Counted from the stretch's first letter, positions 52,698 through 63,569 are shown. The stretch: 64,000 nt of DNA from JAOUGY01 sp963825585 (GCA_963825585.1 CAWGTX010000005.1:62001-126000), one strand, 5' to 3'. Program-made: numbers and translations. The notes: a model not told the origin generated them from the letters alone.

Positions 52698-52701
<4 letters not shown>
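51850..52701 (+). CDS. Molybdenum hydroxylase FAD-binding subunit (CoxM/XdhB type)
   Basis: A 283-residue FAD subunit. GGQSLIPLMAFRLLRPAMLI is the FAD phosphate loop and NTGTVGGSLAHADPASEW the conserved second FAD motif; the CO-dehydrogenase flavoprotein C-terminal domain follows (residues about 170-280). It overlaps the Fe-S subunit by 4 bases (ATGA), which in turn overlaps the large subunit, so the three form one strict operon in the order FAD, Fe-S, Mo-binding. The enzyme hydroxylates an aromatic or heterocyclic substrate with water as the oxygen source. Confidence 0.9.
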
Positions 52702-53161
<460 letters not shown>

Positions 53162-53165
<4 letters not shown>

Positions 53166-55486
53166 CCCGCTACGTCGGCACGTCGGTTCCCCGCACCGAA
53201 GATGCCCGGCTCATCCGGGGCCAGGGTCACTATCTGGCCGACCTCGTCATCCCCGGCATGCTGGAGGCAGCGGTGGTGCGGAGCCAGGACGCCAGCGGAG
53301 CACTCCGTTCCGTCGACGTCACCGACGCCCTCGCCGTTCCCGGCGTCGTGGCGGTGCTCACCGCCGCCGATCTCCCCGAATCCGCCCGAGCCATCACGCG
53401 CTCGTTCTACGTGCTGACCCCTCAGTTCGTGGAGCGTCACTCGGTGAACGTGCTCGGCGCCTCCGAGCCGGTGCTCGCCTCCGAGCGGATCAGCCGGGTC
53501 GGTGAGCCGATCGCACTGGTGGTCGCAGCAGATCGCTACTCCGCCGAGGACGGCAGGGAGGCGGTGATGGCAGAGGTCGATCCCTCCGATGCGGTGGTGG
53601 ACCCCGAGGCGGCGCTGACCGCCGGCTCGCCCCAGGTGGACCCGACGGTCCCCGGCAACCTCCACGGCCGGTTCGAGGTGGTGGTCGGCACCCCCGACCA
53701 GGCCCGCCAGGGAGCAGGTCATCGTGTCGCCGCCAGGTTTCGGATCGGAAGGTCGGTTGGTTCCCCGATCGAGAACCGGGGGGTGGTCGCCCACTACGTC
53801 GACGACCTTCTCACCGTGTGGTCGACCACCCAGATTCCCCATGTACTCCGCTCGTACCTGGCGCCAATGCTGGGTCTGGAGGAGGAACGGATCCGGGTGA
53901 TCGCCCCCGACATGGGCGGCAGTTTCGGGGGCGGGGTCTACCCCGAAGAGGTGTTCGTCCCGCTCGCCGCCATGCGGCTCGGCCGCCCCGTCCGCTGGGT
54001 GGAGGAGCGGGGAGAGGACCTCATGAACTCGCGTCACTCCCGCGATCAACTGATCGATGCCGAGCTGGCTTTCGACGCCGATGGGTCGTTCCGCTGTCTG
54101 ACCATGCGGATCCTCCAGGACTGCGGTGCCGTCAACCCCTTCGGGATCACGCTCCCGTTCAACGTCGCCTCCCACGCCCGTGGGGTGTATCGCATCGACA
54201 ACTTCCGGGCCGAAGGGTTGTGCGTGCTCACCAACAAGACGAGGAACACCCCGGTGCGGGGGGCAGGGCGTCCAGAAGCCGCCTTCGTGGTCGACCGGCT
54301 CGTCGACATGGGCGCCCACCGGTTGGGGATCGACCCCGCCGACCTCCGGCTCATGAACCTCATCCCCGCCGAGGAGATGCCCAAGGACATGGGCATGATG
54401 TATCGCGACGGCAACCAGCTCATCTACGACAGCGGCGACTTCCCCGACCAGGTCGAGGTGGCCCTCGGTGCGTCGAACTACCGGAACCTGCGCAATCGAC
54501 AGCCCCGCTCGGACCGGCACCGGATCGGGGTCGGCATGTCGTGCCATGTGGAAGGCACCGGGCTCGGACCCCACGAGGCGTCCGAGGTGAGGATCGACAG
54601 CTCGGGGACGATCGTGGTGCGGTGTGGTTCCCAACCGCACGGCCAGAGCCACGCCACCGTGTTGGCCCAGGTGTGCGCCGACGTGTTCGACGTCAGTCCC
54701 GATCAGGTGCTGGTGCGCACCGGTGACACCGCGCTGCTTCCCTACGGTGGAGGCACCTTCGGAAGCCGGAGCGGGGTGACCGCGAGTGCAGTGGCGAGGA
54801 TCGCCTCGGAGGAGACCCGCCGCAAGGTCGAGGAGTTGGCGTCGGAGGTCTTGGAGATCTCGGTCGACGACCTCGTCTTCGAGGGCGGCCGGGTCTTTCC
54901 CCGCGGTGTTCCCGACGCCGGGCTCTCCCTGGCCGAGCTCGCCCGGCTGGCCGCCCCCGGCCCGGCCTGTCGGCGTCCCCACGACCCCGGGCTGGCGTCG
55001 TTCCAGGTCTTCGTCCCGCCGTCGGTCACGTTCTCGTCGGGAACCCAGATCGCCGTGGTCGAGGTCGACATCGACACTGGTTTCGTCGAGGTGCTCGACG
55101 TGGTGGTGGTGGACGACTGCGGAACCATCCTCAACCCGATGGTGGTGGACGGCCAGCAGCACGGGGGAGTGGCTCACGGGCTGGGCAACATGCTGTTGGA
55201 GGAGTTCCGCTACGACGAGGCCGGCCAGCCGGGGTCGGTCACCTTCATGGACTACATGCTCCCCACCGCCACCGACGTCCCGTCCATCACCGTTGTTCAC
55301 CGCCCTCATCCGACCCATCTCAATCCGCTCGGTGTGAAGGGCGCCGGGGAGGGTGCGACTGCTTCGGCGCCCGCAGCCATCGCCAACGCCATCTGTGACG
55401 CCCTCATCGAGTTCGGGGTGGAGATCACCGAGATGCCCATCACGCCCGCTCGGCTGCTCGATCTGATCGACCTGGGCCGTGACTGA
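53162..55486 (+). CDS. Molybdenum hydroxylase large subunit (CoxL-like, xanthine dehydrogenase family)
   Basis: A 774-residue Mo-cytosine-dinucleotide-type subunit. Residues about 15-135 form the a/b hammerhead domain, followed by the Mo-binding domains with MGGSFGGGVYPEE, NTPVRGAGRPEA in the variable loop next to the active site, and VKGAGEGATASAPAAIANAI, in which the Glu of the GE pair is the catalytic base of the family. The active-site loop is VRGAGRPEA, the form found in broad hydroxylases, and not the Cys-containing loop of true CO dehydrogenase, so CO oxidation is unlikely. With hydantoinase, acetamidase and RidA genes downstream, a nitrogen heterocycle is a likely substrate. Confidence 0.88.
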
Positions 55487-55531
55487 CGTGTGTGGTGTTG
55501 CAGGCCCTGTCGAGTACCGTTCTCGATCGTC

Positions 55532-56154
55532 ATGAGCATTCCCTCGGAGTCACTCGAAAAGCCCTCCGACGAACCGGGCGACGGCGGAGAGATCCGTGAT
55601 GTCTCCCTGGTCTCGCTGGGGCGTCGCATCCGTCACCTCAGGCAGGAACGGCGCATGACACTGCAGGACCTCGCCGAGGCGACCGGTCTCAGCTCGTCGA
55701 TGATTCAGCCTGGTGGAACGGGGCCGGACCAGTCCATCCATCGGGTCGTTGGTGGTGATCGCCTCGGCGTTCCGGGTTCCGATCGCCGACCTGTTCGTCG
55801 AGATCGATCAGGGCCGCGAGGACTACGTGGTGCGGTTCGAGGACCAGTCGGTGGTCTCGCCCTGGCCTGGTGTGGCTCGTCGCACCGCTCGGATCGATCG
55901 GCTTCGCCGTGTGGAGATCTCCATGAACGAGTGGGAGCCCGACGGCGGCACCGAGCCCCAAGAACCGGCTCACCACGCCGGCTACGAATACGGGCTTCTC
56001 ATCGAAGGTGAGCTGACCGTGGAGGTCGAGGGCGTCACCCATGTGCTCAAGGCGGGCGATCTCATCTCCTATCCCTCCACGGTGCTGCACAGTTCTTCGC
56101 AACGCCGGCACCGACGTCGCCCGCGCCGTGTAGATCGATCTCGAGTCCTTCTGA
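55532..56154 (+). CDS. XRE-family regulator with cupin domain (two frameshifts)
   Basis: About 200 residues. The first frame holds RIRHLRQERRMTLQDLAEAT and GLSSSMI, the first half of an XRE helix-turn-helix. Dropping one base at about 55702 restores ISLVERGRTSPSIGSLVVIA, the second half. The cupin part follows (YEYGLLIEGELTVEVEGVTH, LKAGDLISYPSTVLH), and one more shift near 56095 reaches the expected ending NAGTDVARAV. A TAG at 56131 then closes it, or a TGA at 56154 if that TAG replaces an ancestral Trp. HTH-cupin regulators of this type sense small acids or amines and control adjacent catabolic genes, so it probably regulates this cluster. Confidence 0.68.
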
Positions 56155-56228
56155 GCGTCGCTCCCCGTGTGAAGCGTCAGTAAAGGGAAATCGAGCATCG
56201 CCTAATTCCGGTGTCTACGATGGACCCA

Positions 56229-56632
56229 TGTCCCGTCAGGTACTCAACTCACCGGATTACCACGTTCCGATCGACGGGTTCTCGCAGGTGGTCGAGGTGC
56301 CACGCGGGCGCGCCTGTTGATGGTGTCGGGGCTGACCTCCCGCACGGCCGACGGCACCATCGTCGGCGTCGGGGATCCCACGGCCCAGATGCGGCAGATC
56401 TTCGAGAACCTGAGGGTGATCCTGGCGTCGGCCCGGATGCTCGCTCGACGACGTCGTCTCGATCCGCACCTACGTCACCGACATCGGAGTGTGGGACCAG
56501 ATCGACCCGGTGTGGCGGGAGCACTGGGGAGAGGTGTGGCCGGCGTCGACCCTGGTGCAGATCAGCCGACTGTTCGACGAACGCCAACTGATCGAGCTCG
56601 AAGCCACGGTTGCCAAGAAGGAGGATCGATGA
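56229..56632 (+). CDS. RidA-family protein (two frameshifts)
   Basis: About 134 residues spread over three frames: a start SRQVLNSPDYHVPIDGFSQV; a middle LLMVSGLTSRTADGTIVGVG with MRQIFENLRVIL; and an end SLDDVVSIRTYVTDIGVWDQ and QISRLFDERQLIELEATVAK. One base is missing near 56310 (a run of four G cut to three) and one C is extra near 56434. The Arg-Thr-Tyr-Val segment with the later Glu is the RidA active-site pattern. RidA proteins deaminate reactive enamine/imine intermediates, and RutC, a member, works in pyrimidine breakdown. It overlaps the next gene by 4 bases. Confidence 0.78.
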
Positions 56633-57587
56633 GTTCGTACGACCTTGCCGTGACCGGCGGACGTGTCTGGACCGAGGGCGGGTTCGCCGACGGGCTCGAC
56701 GTCCTTGTGAGTGGAGAGACGATCGCCGAAGTGGTGCCGGCCGGGTCGGTGCCGCTCGGCTCCGCCGAAGTGATCGACGCCACCGGACGGCTCGTCATCC
56801 CGGGTGTCATCGACACCCATTCGCATCGCCCGCGACCCTGGCTTCACCCACAAGGAAGACATCACCTCCGCTACCCGGGCCGCCGCCGCTGGAGGGGTCA
56901 CCGTCACGGTGGGGATGCCCAACGTCAACCCGCCCACCACCACGGCCGCCCTCTTCGAGCAACTGCTGGAGGGGCACAAGGGTCGGGCGGTGGTGGACTA
57001 CAACCACAACCCGTCACCCACCAACCTCGCCGAGGTCCCCGGGCTGGCGGCCCTCGGCTGCCTCGGGTTCAAGTTGTTCATGGTGATCGACGAGCAAGCG
57101 CGCGACTACCCCCACATGCCCGGGTTGGGGATCAGCGACCACTCCGACATCGCCAAGATCCTGGAGCGGACCCGGGAGACCGGCCGCCCGCTGATGTGCG
57201 CCCCAACGACCAGGCGCTGCTCGAACTGATCGAGCACCGCCACTGGGAGGCCGAGCTGATGGGGCCCGAGCCGTACTCCAAGGCGGAATGGATGTTCGAC
57301 GGGGCGGTGTGGAACTCGGCCGTGGCCACCCTCATCGAGATCCAGCGGGGTATCGGCGGCAAGCTGCACGTCTTGCACATGATGTCGGACCGAACGGCGT
57401 TCTTCGAGTTCCGGGGTGTGCCCACCGCCATCGACCTGTTCAAGGTCGTCGAGACGGGTATCACCCCGGTCATCGACGGTGGGCTTGGTGGCCGGGACGG
57501 GGCCAGATCGGTGCGGGGATCATCCGTGCCCCGATCGAGTGTTTCGAGAAGGCCGCCGAGGCGTACCGACTGCGATACGGCTCCTGA
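56629..57587 (+). pseudogene. Hydantoinase/dihydropyrimidinase-like gene fused to a DUF1116 tail (frameshifted chimera)
   Basis: Starts SSYDLAVTGGRVWTEGGFA, the opening of cyclic-amidohydrolase enzymes, with a metal-site DTHSH. It changes frame near 56825 (one base extra) to TRDPG-like sequence, with AAAAGGVTVTVGMPNVNPPT and the metal-ligand FKLFMVIDEQ, then changes frame again near 57200 to NDQALLELIEHRHWEAELMG and GGKLHVLHMMSDRT. There the family should continue for about 200 residues, but the text passes instead to VETGITPVIDGG and, after a further shift, QIGAGIIRAPIECFEKAAEA. That end matches the C-terminus of DUF1116 (YlbE/FdrA-associated) proteins. A deletion joining two genes, or an assembly join, is the simplest explanation. 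Confidence 0.62.
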
Positions 57588-57594
57588 CCCGACG

Positions 57595-58545
57595 ATGGTC
57601 GACACCTTCACGGCCGACAGAACGACGCTGTTCTTCGACCCCGACCAGGAACCGATAGCCCACCTGACCAACGGACAGAGGGTCGTCGCGCACACCGCCG
57701 ATTCCTTGTGCGGTTTGTGGCGACAGGTTCCGGCGGGCGGGATGCACATCGACCAGGTCATCGAGCGGCTTGGCGGCGCGTGCCCCTCACCGGCCCGTTC
57801 TCGGTCGAGGATGCCGAACCGGGCATGATCTTGGAGGTCGAGTTTCACCGGGTGGAGCCAAGGCCCACTACCGGCACCGCCTGGACGGGACTCTTCCATG
57901 GCTTCGGAGCGCTCACGACCGATGTCGCACGGTCTCCAAGCCGAGCTCGAAGCGGGCGTGTTGGAGGTCCCGTATCGCGATGGCACTGCCTACCTGCCGG
58001 TTGGGGAACACACCGTTGAGATCCCGATTCGCCCGTTCCTCGGAACTGTCGGAGTGGCACCAGTCCGCGAGCGACGCATGTCATTCAGTCAGAGCCCCGA
58101 GTATCTCGGCGACATCGACCAACCGGGTGTGACCGCCGGCGCCACGCTCGTTCTCCCCGTCAACGTTCCCGGCGGTCTGCTGGCGCTCGGTGACGCCCAT
58201 GCAGCCCAGGGAGACGGTGAGATCACCGGGGTTGCAATCGAGATCGAAGCCGAGGTCGAGTTCACGGTCCGCGTCGTCGATCGTGGGGCTGCGACCTACG
58301 TTTCGCTCCCTCAGCTGAACACCTCGACTGCCATCGGGTCCATCGCAGGCATGCAGGGCACGAACCTCGGAGATGTGGCACGCGTCGCGTACACCGATCT
58401 GGCTCGACGTCTGACCCGCGGATACGGGTTGTCAGCTCTCGACGCCTACCGACTGCTCGGCCAGGTCGGCCGACTCCAGATCGGCAACATGATCGACCCC
58501 TTCTACTCGGCGATCGCCTCGATCGATCTGGAGTATCTCCCGTGA
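57595..58545 (+). CDS. Acetamidase/formamidase family protein (two frameshifts)
   Basis: About 316 residues. Frame one gives TLFFDPDQEPIAHLTNGQRV and GGMHIDQVIERL. One base is missing near 57777 before LTGPFSVEDAEPGMILEVEF, and one base is extra near 57905 before GLQAELEAGVLEVPYRDGTA. The rest is continuous: PIRPFLGTVGVAP, GAILV-type strand ATLVLPVNVPGGLLALGDAHAAQGDGEITG, and a helical end with YRLLGQVGRLQIGNMID. The HAxQGDGE segment is the metal-site signature of the family. These enzymes cleave simple amides to ammonia and acid, which fits a nitrogen-scavenging pathway. Confidence 0.8.
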
Positions 58546-58600
58546 TGTCTGGCATCGAGTCTCGGCGACCGGGTGGGGCGGTCGCACCCGAGCCGATTGC

Positions 58601-59401
58601 TCACATGCGGGCGCTGACCCCGGTGGAACGCTGCGCTGCGGTCCAGAAGACCACCCGGCGTTCCGCCCACTCGACGATGGCGTAGAGGGCGTAGGCCATG
58701 AGCGACAGCACGACCAGGAATGCGAACAGGTTGGCTGTTTCGAGTCGGGCGGCGGAGAACTCGATCTGGAATCCGAGGCCGCGTTGGGCGCCGGCGAACT
58801 CGCCAATGATTGCGCCCACCACAGCGAATGCCATGGCGGTGCGGAGGGCGGCGAAGATGTAGGGGAGGGCGGTGAACAGCTTGAGCCGCCGGAACGTCTC
58901 CCACCGCGACGCCCGTAGCGACGCCATCAGTTCCAGCTCGTCCTCGGCGGCGGCGCTGAGCCCGGTGATGGTGTTGATGAGAACCGGGAAGAAGCAGATG
59001 AAGGCCGACATGATCACCTTGGGGGCGGCCCCGAACCCGAACCACACCACGAACAGCGGAGCGAGGGCGATCTTCGGGGTGGCGTTCAAGGCCACCATGT
59101 AGGGGATCACCGTTCGCCGAACGGTGGCGAACTCGGCGACCAGTGTGCCCAGCACCAGGGCGCCGCCGACTCCCAGGGCGTAGCCGAGCACGATCTCGTA
59201 GAACGTGATCCACGTGTCGGTCCAGTACGAGATCGGCGAGAACAGGTTGATCACGTAGTTCCACAGCGACCCGGCGATGGCGCTCGGCGGGGGCAGCACC
59301 AACGGGTTCACGAGCCCGGCCCGGGAGATGGCCTCCCAACCGGCACTCAGCAACACGAGCGACACCAGGAACGTGAGGACCGATTTGTTCCGCTCAGACA
59401 T
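58601..59401 (-). CDS. ABC transporter permease (SsuC/TauC/ThiX type)
   Basis: A 266-residue binding-protein-dependent permease with six membrane helices and the EAA-loop AAAEDELELMASLRASRWET with FRRLKLFTALPYIFAALR. It belongs to the nitrate/sulfonate/thiamine-precursor transporter group. It overlaps its ATPase by 8 bases (stop of ATPase at 59394, start of permease at 59401). The matching periplasmic binding protein (NMT1/SsuA-like) is not in the window, which is unusual because that gene is normally adjacent. Confidence 0.9.
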   Translation of the reverse strand: MSERNKSVLTFLVSLVLLSAGWEAISRAGLVNPLVLPPPSAIAGSLWNYVINLFSPISYWTDTWITFYEIVLGYALGVGGALVLGTLVAEFATVRRTVIPYMVALNATPKIALAPLFVVWFGFGAAPKVIMSAFICFFPVLINTITGLSAAAEDELELMASLRASRWETFRRLKLFTALPYIFAALRTAMAFAVVGAIIGEFAGAQRGLGFQIEFSAARLETANLFAFLVVLSLMAYALYAIVEWAERRVVFWTAAQRSTGVSARM

Positions 59402-60231
59402 GGTGGCCTCCCCGGTGGGCTTCGAACAGTTCCCGGACCTGCGCCACGTAGCGATGAACCTCGGGGGACGACAGCAGCGACTCGGGCCGTTCCCGACCGA
59501 GATCGATGGCGACCTCGCCGCCGATCTTGCCCGGACGCGGTGTCATCACCACCACCCTGTCGGCCACGAACACGGCCTCGAGCGGGTTGTGGGTGACCAG
59601 CACGGCGCTGCGTTCCTCCTGGACGATCACCCGGCGCAGCTCGGCGTCCATGAACTCTCGGGTCAGTTCGTCGAGGGCGCCGAACGGTTCGTCGAGGAGC
59701 AAGAGCTTGGGTTCGTTGATGAGCATGCGGCAGATCGCCACCCGCTGCTGCATGCCGCCCGACAGCTGCCACGGATAACTGTCGGCGAAGCCCTCCAGCC
59801 CGACCAGCTTGATCAGGTCGCGGCCGGTCCTGATGGGCCGCCACCTTCTCCTTGCGGACCTTCACCGGCATGAGGATGTTCTCGAGCGCCGTCAACCACG
59901 GGAACAGCACTGGGCGTTGGAACATCATCCCGGTGAGCTCGCTCGGCTCGGTCACCTCGTTGCCGTAGACCGACACCGCCCCTTCGGTGGGGGTGAGCAG
60001 GCCGGCGATGATGCGGAGGAGCGTCGACTTGCCGCAGCCGCTGGGTCCGAGCAGCGCCACCAGCTGGCCGTCGGGCACCGTGATGCTGACGTCGTCGAGT
60101 GCCACCACCGCGTTGGCGTCGGCGGCGCCGAAACGTTTGGTGACCCCGTCCACCGCGATGGCGGTGGAGGTGTCCCGGATCTGCGCCGACGGGTCGCCAG
60201 CCCGTCGCTTCCCGAGCCCGCCGACCGTCAT
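59394..60231 (-). CDS. ABC transporter ATP-binding protein (SsuB/TauB type, one frameshift)
   Basis: About 278 residues after removal of one base near 59835. Walker A GPSGCGKSTLLRIIAGL, the Q-loop MMFQRPVLFPWLT, the signature region LSGGMQQRVAICR, and Walker B LLLLDEPFGALD are all present, the last two in the second frame. The segment restoring the frame is RDLIKLVGLEGFADSYPWQ. It starts 1 base after the stop of the LLM oxidoreductase, giving the order LLM, ATPase, permease. Confidence 0.85.
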
Positions 60232-60232
60232 A

Positions 60233-61306
60233 TCAGGTGCGCACCAGCGGGGCGACGTCGCTCCAGAACATCTCCCACTGCTCGATCAGTTGACCGACGT
60301 TGTCGTAGATGAACTTCATCTCGAAGGCCGTGCAACCCGACTCCAGGTACTCGCTGATCCGTTCCGCCACCGACTCGGGGGAGCCGATGAGCGAAGAGTT
60401 CCAGATCTCCGCCAGGGTATCGGCCTTCTTGCCGTCGTCGGCGAAGATCCCGGTGGTGCCGGCGTATCCCTCTTCGAAGGCGAGCATGGTGGGCTCCACG
60501 TCCTTGCGGGCCTTCTCCACCGTGTCGGCGATGTACACCTGGATCTCGGTTCCAACCGTGAAGTCTTCTGGCTTGCGGCCCCGCTTCTCGAGCCGTCCGT
60601 GCAGGTCGTCGATCGCCTTGGGGAATTGCTCGGGCGAGATCCAGAACGAGAGCCATCCGTCGGCGTAGTCGGCGATCATCTCGAGTGACTTCTCCGCTGA
60701 TCCGCCCATCCACACCGGTGGCAGCGGCTTCTGAATCGGCTTGGGGTAGATCTCGGCGCCCTCGAACTGGATCATGCGGCCCTGGTAGGAGGCGACGTCC
60801 TTTGTCCAGACTTCGCGGATCGATTCGAAGACTTCCCGGGTGTGGCGGATCTTGGTGGCACGGTCGATGCCCATCACCTCGAACTCGACGTTGTGGGTGG
60901 AGGCCGCCGCGCCCTGTCCGATGCCGAACTCGAGTCGGCCCCCGCTGAGCACGTCGATGTTTGCGAGCTGCTTGGCGGTGGCGAGCGGCTCCCGGTAGGG
61001 GAGGCAGAGGACGGCAAGTCCCAGACGGATGTTCTCGGTGACGCCGGCGAGGAACGCCAGGTTGGTGATCGACTCGAAGAAGATCGGCTCGTAGTCGTCA
61101 CGCCCGACGGCATCGAGAAAGGACTTCTTCGAGCCGCACGAGATGTGCACCGAGTCGAGCAGCTTGTTCCAGACGAGATAGTCGTGGACCCACAGGGTGT
61201 CGAAGCCGAGCCGCTCCGCCTCCTGGGCGCTGCGCACGATGGACGCCGGGTTTGCCAGCGGACCCGCGACCGGGATTCGAACGCCGTACCGAGGGGGCTT
61301 CTGCAT
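60233..61306 (-). CDS. LLM-class flavin/F420-dependent oxidoreductase
   Basis: A 357-residue TIM-barrel oxidoreductase of the luciferase-like family. The start GVRIPVAGPLANPASIVRSA, the bulge LGLAVLCLPYREPLATAKQL, then DVLSGGRLEFGIGQG and PVWMGGSAEKSLEMIADYAD follow the LLM pattern throughout. It uses F420 or reduced FMN, most often to hydroxylate or reduce a heterocycle or sulfonate. RutA, which opens the pyrimidine ring, is a member of this superfamily. It opens an operon with the ABC ATPase and permease. It is divergent from the M20 gene across 84 bases. Confidence 0.86.
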   Translation of the reverse strand: MQKPPRYGVRIPVAGPLANPASIVRSAQEAERLGFDTLWVHDYLVWNKLLDSVHISCGSKKSFLDAVGRDDYEPIFFESITNLAFLAGVTENIRLGLAVLCLPYREPLATAKQLANIDVLSGGRLEFGIGQGAAASTHNVEFEVMGIDRATKIRHTREVFESIREVWTKDVASYQGRMIQFEGAEIYPKPIQKPLPPVWMGGSAEKSLEMIADYADGWLSFWISPEQFPKAIDDLHGRLEKRGRKPEDFTVGTEIQVYIADTVEKARKDVEPTMLAFEEGYAGTTGIFADDGKKADTLAEIWNSSLIGSPESVAERISEYLESGCTAFEMKFIYDNVGQLIEQWEMFWSDVAPLVRT

Positions 61307-61390
61307 GAGGGTGCCTCGCTTCCGTGCCTGTTCCTGGGATCCGTCTTCTAAAGTGACTCTAAACAGAAATTGATCGACAGAGAAGGCCGG

Positions 61391-62557
61391 ATGCGCACCT
61401 CAGTAGCGACCAAGCTGGCAATTCTTCGCGAGTCCGAACAGCGCTGGTTGGAGGTGCTCGCCGAGATGGTGTCGGTGGACAGCGGGCCCGGCGACAGCGC
61501 CGGAGCAGACTCCATGGTGGCCCTCCTCTCCAGCCTGTGGGAGGGCCTGGGATTCGCCGTCGAGATCGAACAGGCCGGGGCTCCGGTGGTGATCGCCCGC
61601 CGCCCCGGGCCCGGTCGGAGGCTGATGCTGATCGGCCACTACGACACCGTGTTCCCCGCCGGTACCGTCGCCGCCCGCCCGTTCCAGGTGCGGGACGGTC
61701 GGGCGACCGGCCCAGGCTCCTCCGACATGAAGGCGGGTCTGGTGGTGCAGGTGGCGGCGATGTCGGTGCTCGACGACCAACACTGTGACCTGATCGTGAT
61801 GATCAACGGCGACGAGGAGTCCGGCTCGGTGGGGTCGCGCCCGCTCATAGAACGCCTCGCCACAACCGTCGATCTTGCCCTCGTGTTCGAACCGGGCGAA
61901 CCCGACGGGGCCATCGTCACCGGCCGCCCGGGCGTCCGCCGGTTCCGGATGGGAACGATCGGCCGCCCTGCTCACACCGGCGTAGAACCCGAGAAGGGAC
62001 GGAACGCCATCGAAGGCATGGCCCATCTCGTACTCGCCGTCGCCGACATCGGGCGGCGGGGCGACCTGGGCTCGGTGACGGTGGCGATGATCGAGGGCGG
62101 GTCCCGTCCCAACATCGTTCCTGAGCACGCCTCGATCGTGATCGACGGTCGGGTACCCACCGAGGAGGCCGGCGACCGGCTGGCAGTGGAACTGGCGGAG
62201 CTCTGTTTCGATGTTCCCATCGACGGCGTGTCGGCCTGGGTGGAGCGACTCGAGGATCGACCGGCGTTCGTTCCCGTGGGTGGATCCGGGGAAGTCGTGG
62301 ACACGCTGCAACGACTGGCTGCCGAGGCGGGTCTCACCCTGCCGGCTCGACCCGCCCGCGGATCATCGGACGGCAACTTCACTTCCGGGATGGGTGTGCC
62401 CACCATCGACGGTCTCGGCCCTCCTGGCGGAGCGTTCCACACCGACGACGAGTGGTTCCACGTCGACGGCCTCATGTCCAGGGCGGCTCTGGTGGCAGGA
62501 CTCGTCGAGTCGATTGGTCGGGGCGAGGCCGCCGCTCTACGAGCGGTCAGGGGATGA
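61391..62557 (+). CDS. M20-family metallopeptidase (glutamate carboxypeptidase-like)
   Basis: A 388-residue amidohydrolase. Zinc-site motifs are GHYDTVFPAG with His and Asp, GPGSSDMKAG with the bridging Asp, NGDEESGS with the catalytic Glu pair, and FEPGEP. A dimerisation domain lies at about 190-300 (RRFRMGTIGRPAHTGVEPEK). The start is ATG 61391 with AGAAGG upstream. Length and motifs resemble carboxypeptidase G2 and N-acyl amino acid hydrolases, and some members hydrolyse N-carbamoyl amino acids such as products of hydantoin breakdown, which would fit the cluster. It overlaps the convergent zinc dehydrogenase by 11 bases. Confidence 0.88.
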   Translation: MRTSVATKLAILRESEQRWLEVLAEMVSVDSGPGDSAGADSMVALLSSLWEGLGFAVEIEQAGAPVVIARRPGPGRRLMLIGHYDTVFPAGTVAARPFQVRDGRATGPGSSDMKAGLVVQVAAMSVLDDQHCDLIVMINGDEESGSVGSRPLIERLATTVDLALVFEPGEPDGAIVTGRPGVRRFRMGTIGRPAHTGVEPEKGRNAIEGMAHLVLAVADIGRRGDLGSVTVAMIEGGSRPNIVPEHASIVIDGRVPTEEAGDRLAVELAELCFDVPIDGVSAWVERLEDRPAFVPVGGSGEVVDTLQRLAAEAGLTLPARPARGSSDGNFTSGMGVPTIDGLGPPGGAFHTDDEWFHVDGLMSRAALVAGLVESIGRGEAAALRAVRG

Positions 62558-63569
62558 GCACGGTCCTTCCGATCGCTTCGCCCGATTCCAAATCGGTGAG
62601 CGCCCGGACCGCCTGGTCGAGTGGGTAGGTGCGCATCACCCGCGGCGTGAGCAGCCCTGCGTCGATCATCTCCAGCACTTCGCGTACGTCGATGATCGAC
62701 GCCCAGTGCGACCCGTAGATCTCGATCTCACGGAACACGATGTTGGGAACCACGGCGTGGAAGTCGACACCGGGCCGATAGCCGACCAGCGCCAATCGAC
62801 CGCCGAGTTCCAGACAGGCCAGCGAGTCCACCAGGGTCTGCTCGGAGGACACCAGGTCCACTACCACCGAGGCACCGCGGCCGCCGGTGAGCTCCCGCAC
62901 CTGTTGGGCGAACCCGGTTTCGTCGATCATGATGATCTCGTGGGCGCCCTCGTCGCGGAGCACCTGTTGGCGGCGGGGGTCGGTGTCGACCGCCACCACT
63001 CGGGCCCCCATGCGGGCGGCGATCTGGACGGTGTGGATGCCGACGCCTCCGCCGGCACCGACCACGACCACCGTCTCGCCGGCTCGCAGTTTCACCCGTC
63101 GGACCAGTGCCCGGTACGGAGTCACCATCGAGCAGGTGGCGATGGCGGCGCCTTCCATGGTGGTGGCGTCGCCGAGCGGGAGGAAGAGGCGCTCGGGGAC
63201 TGTCACGTATTCGCTGTAGCCACCCGCAGGACCGAACCCGTAGCGGGTGCCGAGGTCGACGCACAGCGACGTCCGCCCGTCGATGCAGTACAAACACTTG
63301 CCACATGAGACGTAGCCGTAGGGGACCCCACGGGTTCCCGGGGTGACGCCGGTGACCGCCGACCCCACTTCTTCGACGGTGCCGGCCAGTTCATGTCCGA
63401 GCACACACGGGAGCACCACGGGGACGTGACCGTCGCGGATCTTGAGGTCGGTGCGGCAGACACCGGCCGCTTCGATCCGGATCAGGACCTCATCGGGTCG
63501 CGGCTGGGGGCGTTCGATCTCCAGCAGCTGTGGCTCCCGGCCGAACTCGGTCACGACTACTGCTCGCAT
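62547..63569 (-). CDS. Zinc-dependent alcohol dehydrogenase
   Basis: A 340-residue MDR-superfamily enzyme. Catalytic zinc motif region GVCRTDLKI and GHELAGTVEEVG, structural zinc cluster CGKCLYCIDGRTSLC, NAD loop VVVVGAGGGVGIHTVQIAA, and the end ALTDLESGEAIGRTVLIP. The start at 63569 has GAGGAGG upstream. It may oxidise an alcohol or hydroxy acid product of the preceding cluster, or be unrelated. The convergent overlap with M20 suggests tight packing. Confidence 0.88.
   Translation of the reverse strand: MRAVVVTEFGREPQLLEIERPQPRPDEVLIRIEAAGVCRTDLKIRDGHVPVVLPCVLGHELAGTVEEVGSAVTGVTPGTRGVPYGYVSCGKCLYCIDGRTSLCVDLGTRYGFGPAGGYSEYVTVPERLFLPLGDATTMEGAAIATCSMVTPYRALVRRVKLRAGETVVVVGAGGGVGIHTVQIAARMGARVVAVDTDPRRQQVLRDEGAHEIIMIDETGFAQQVRELTGGRGASVVVDLVSSEQTLVDSLACLELGGRLALVGYRPGVDFHAVVPNIVFREIEIYGSHWASIIDVREVLEMIDAGLLTPRVMRTYPLDQAVRALTDLESGEAIGRTVLIP

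Noticed and set aside
61340..61372. TCTAAA half-site pair in the LLM/M20 divergent gap
   Set aside because: A short AT-rich direct repeat that could be promoter sequence by chance; too weak to call an operator.
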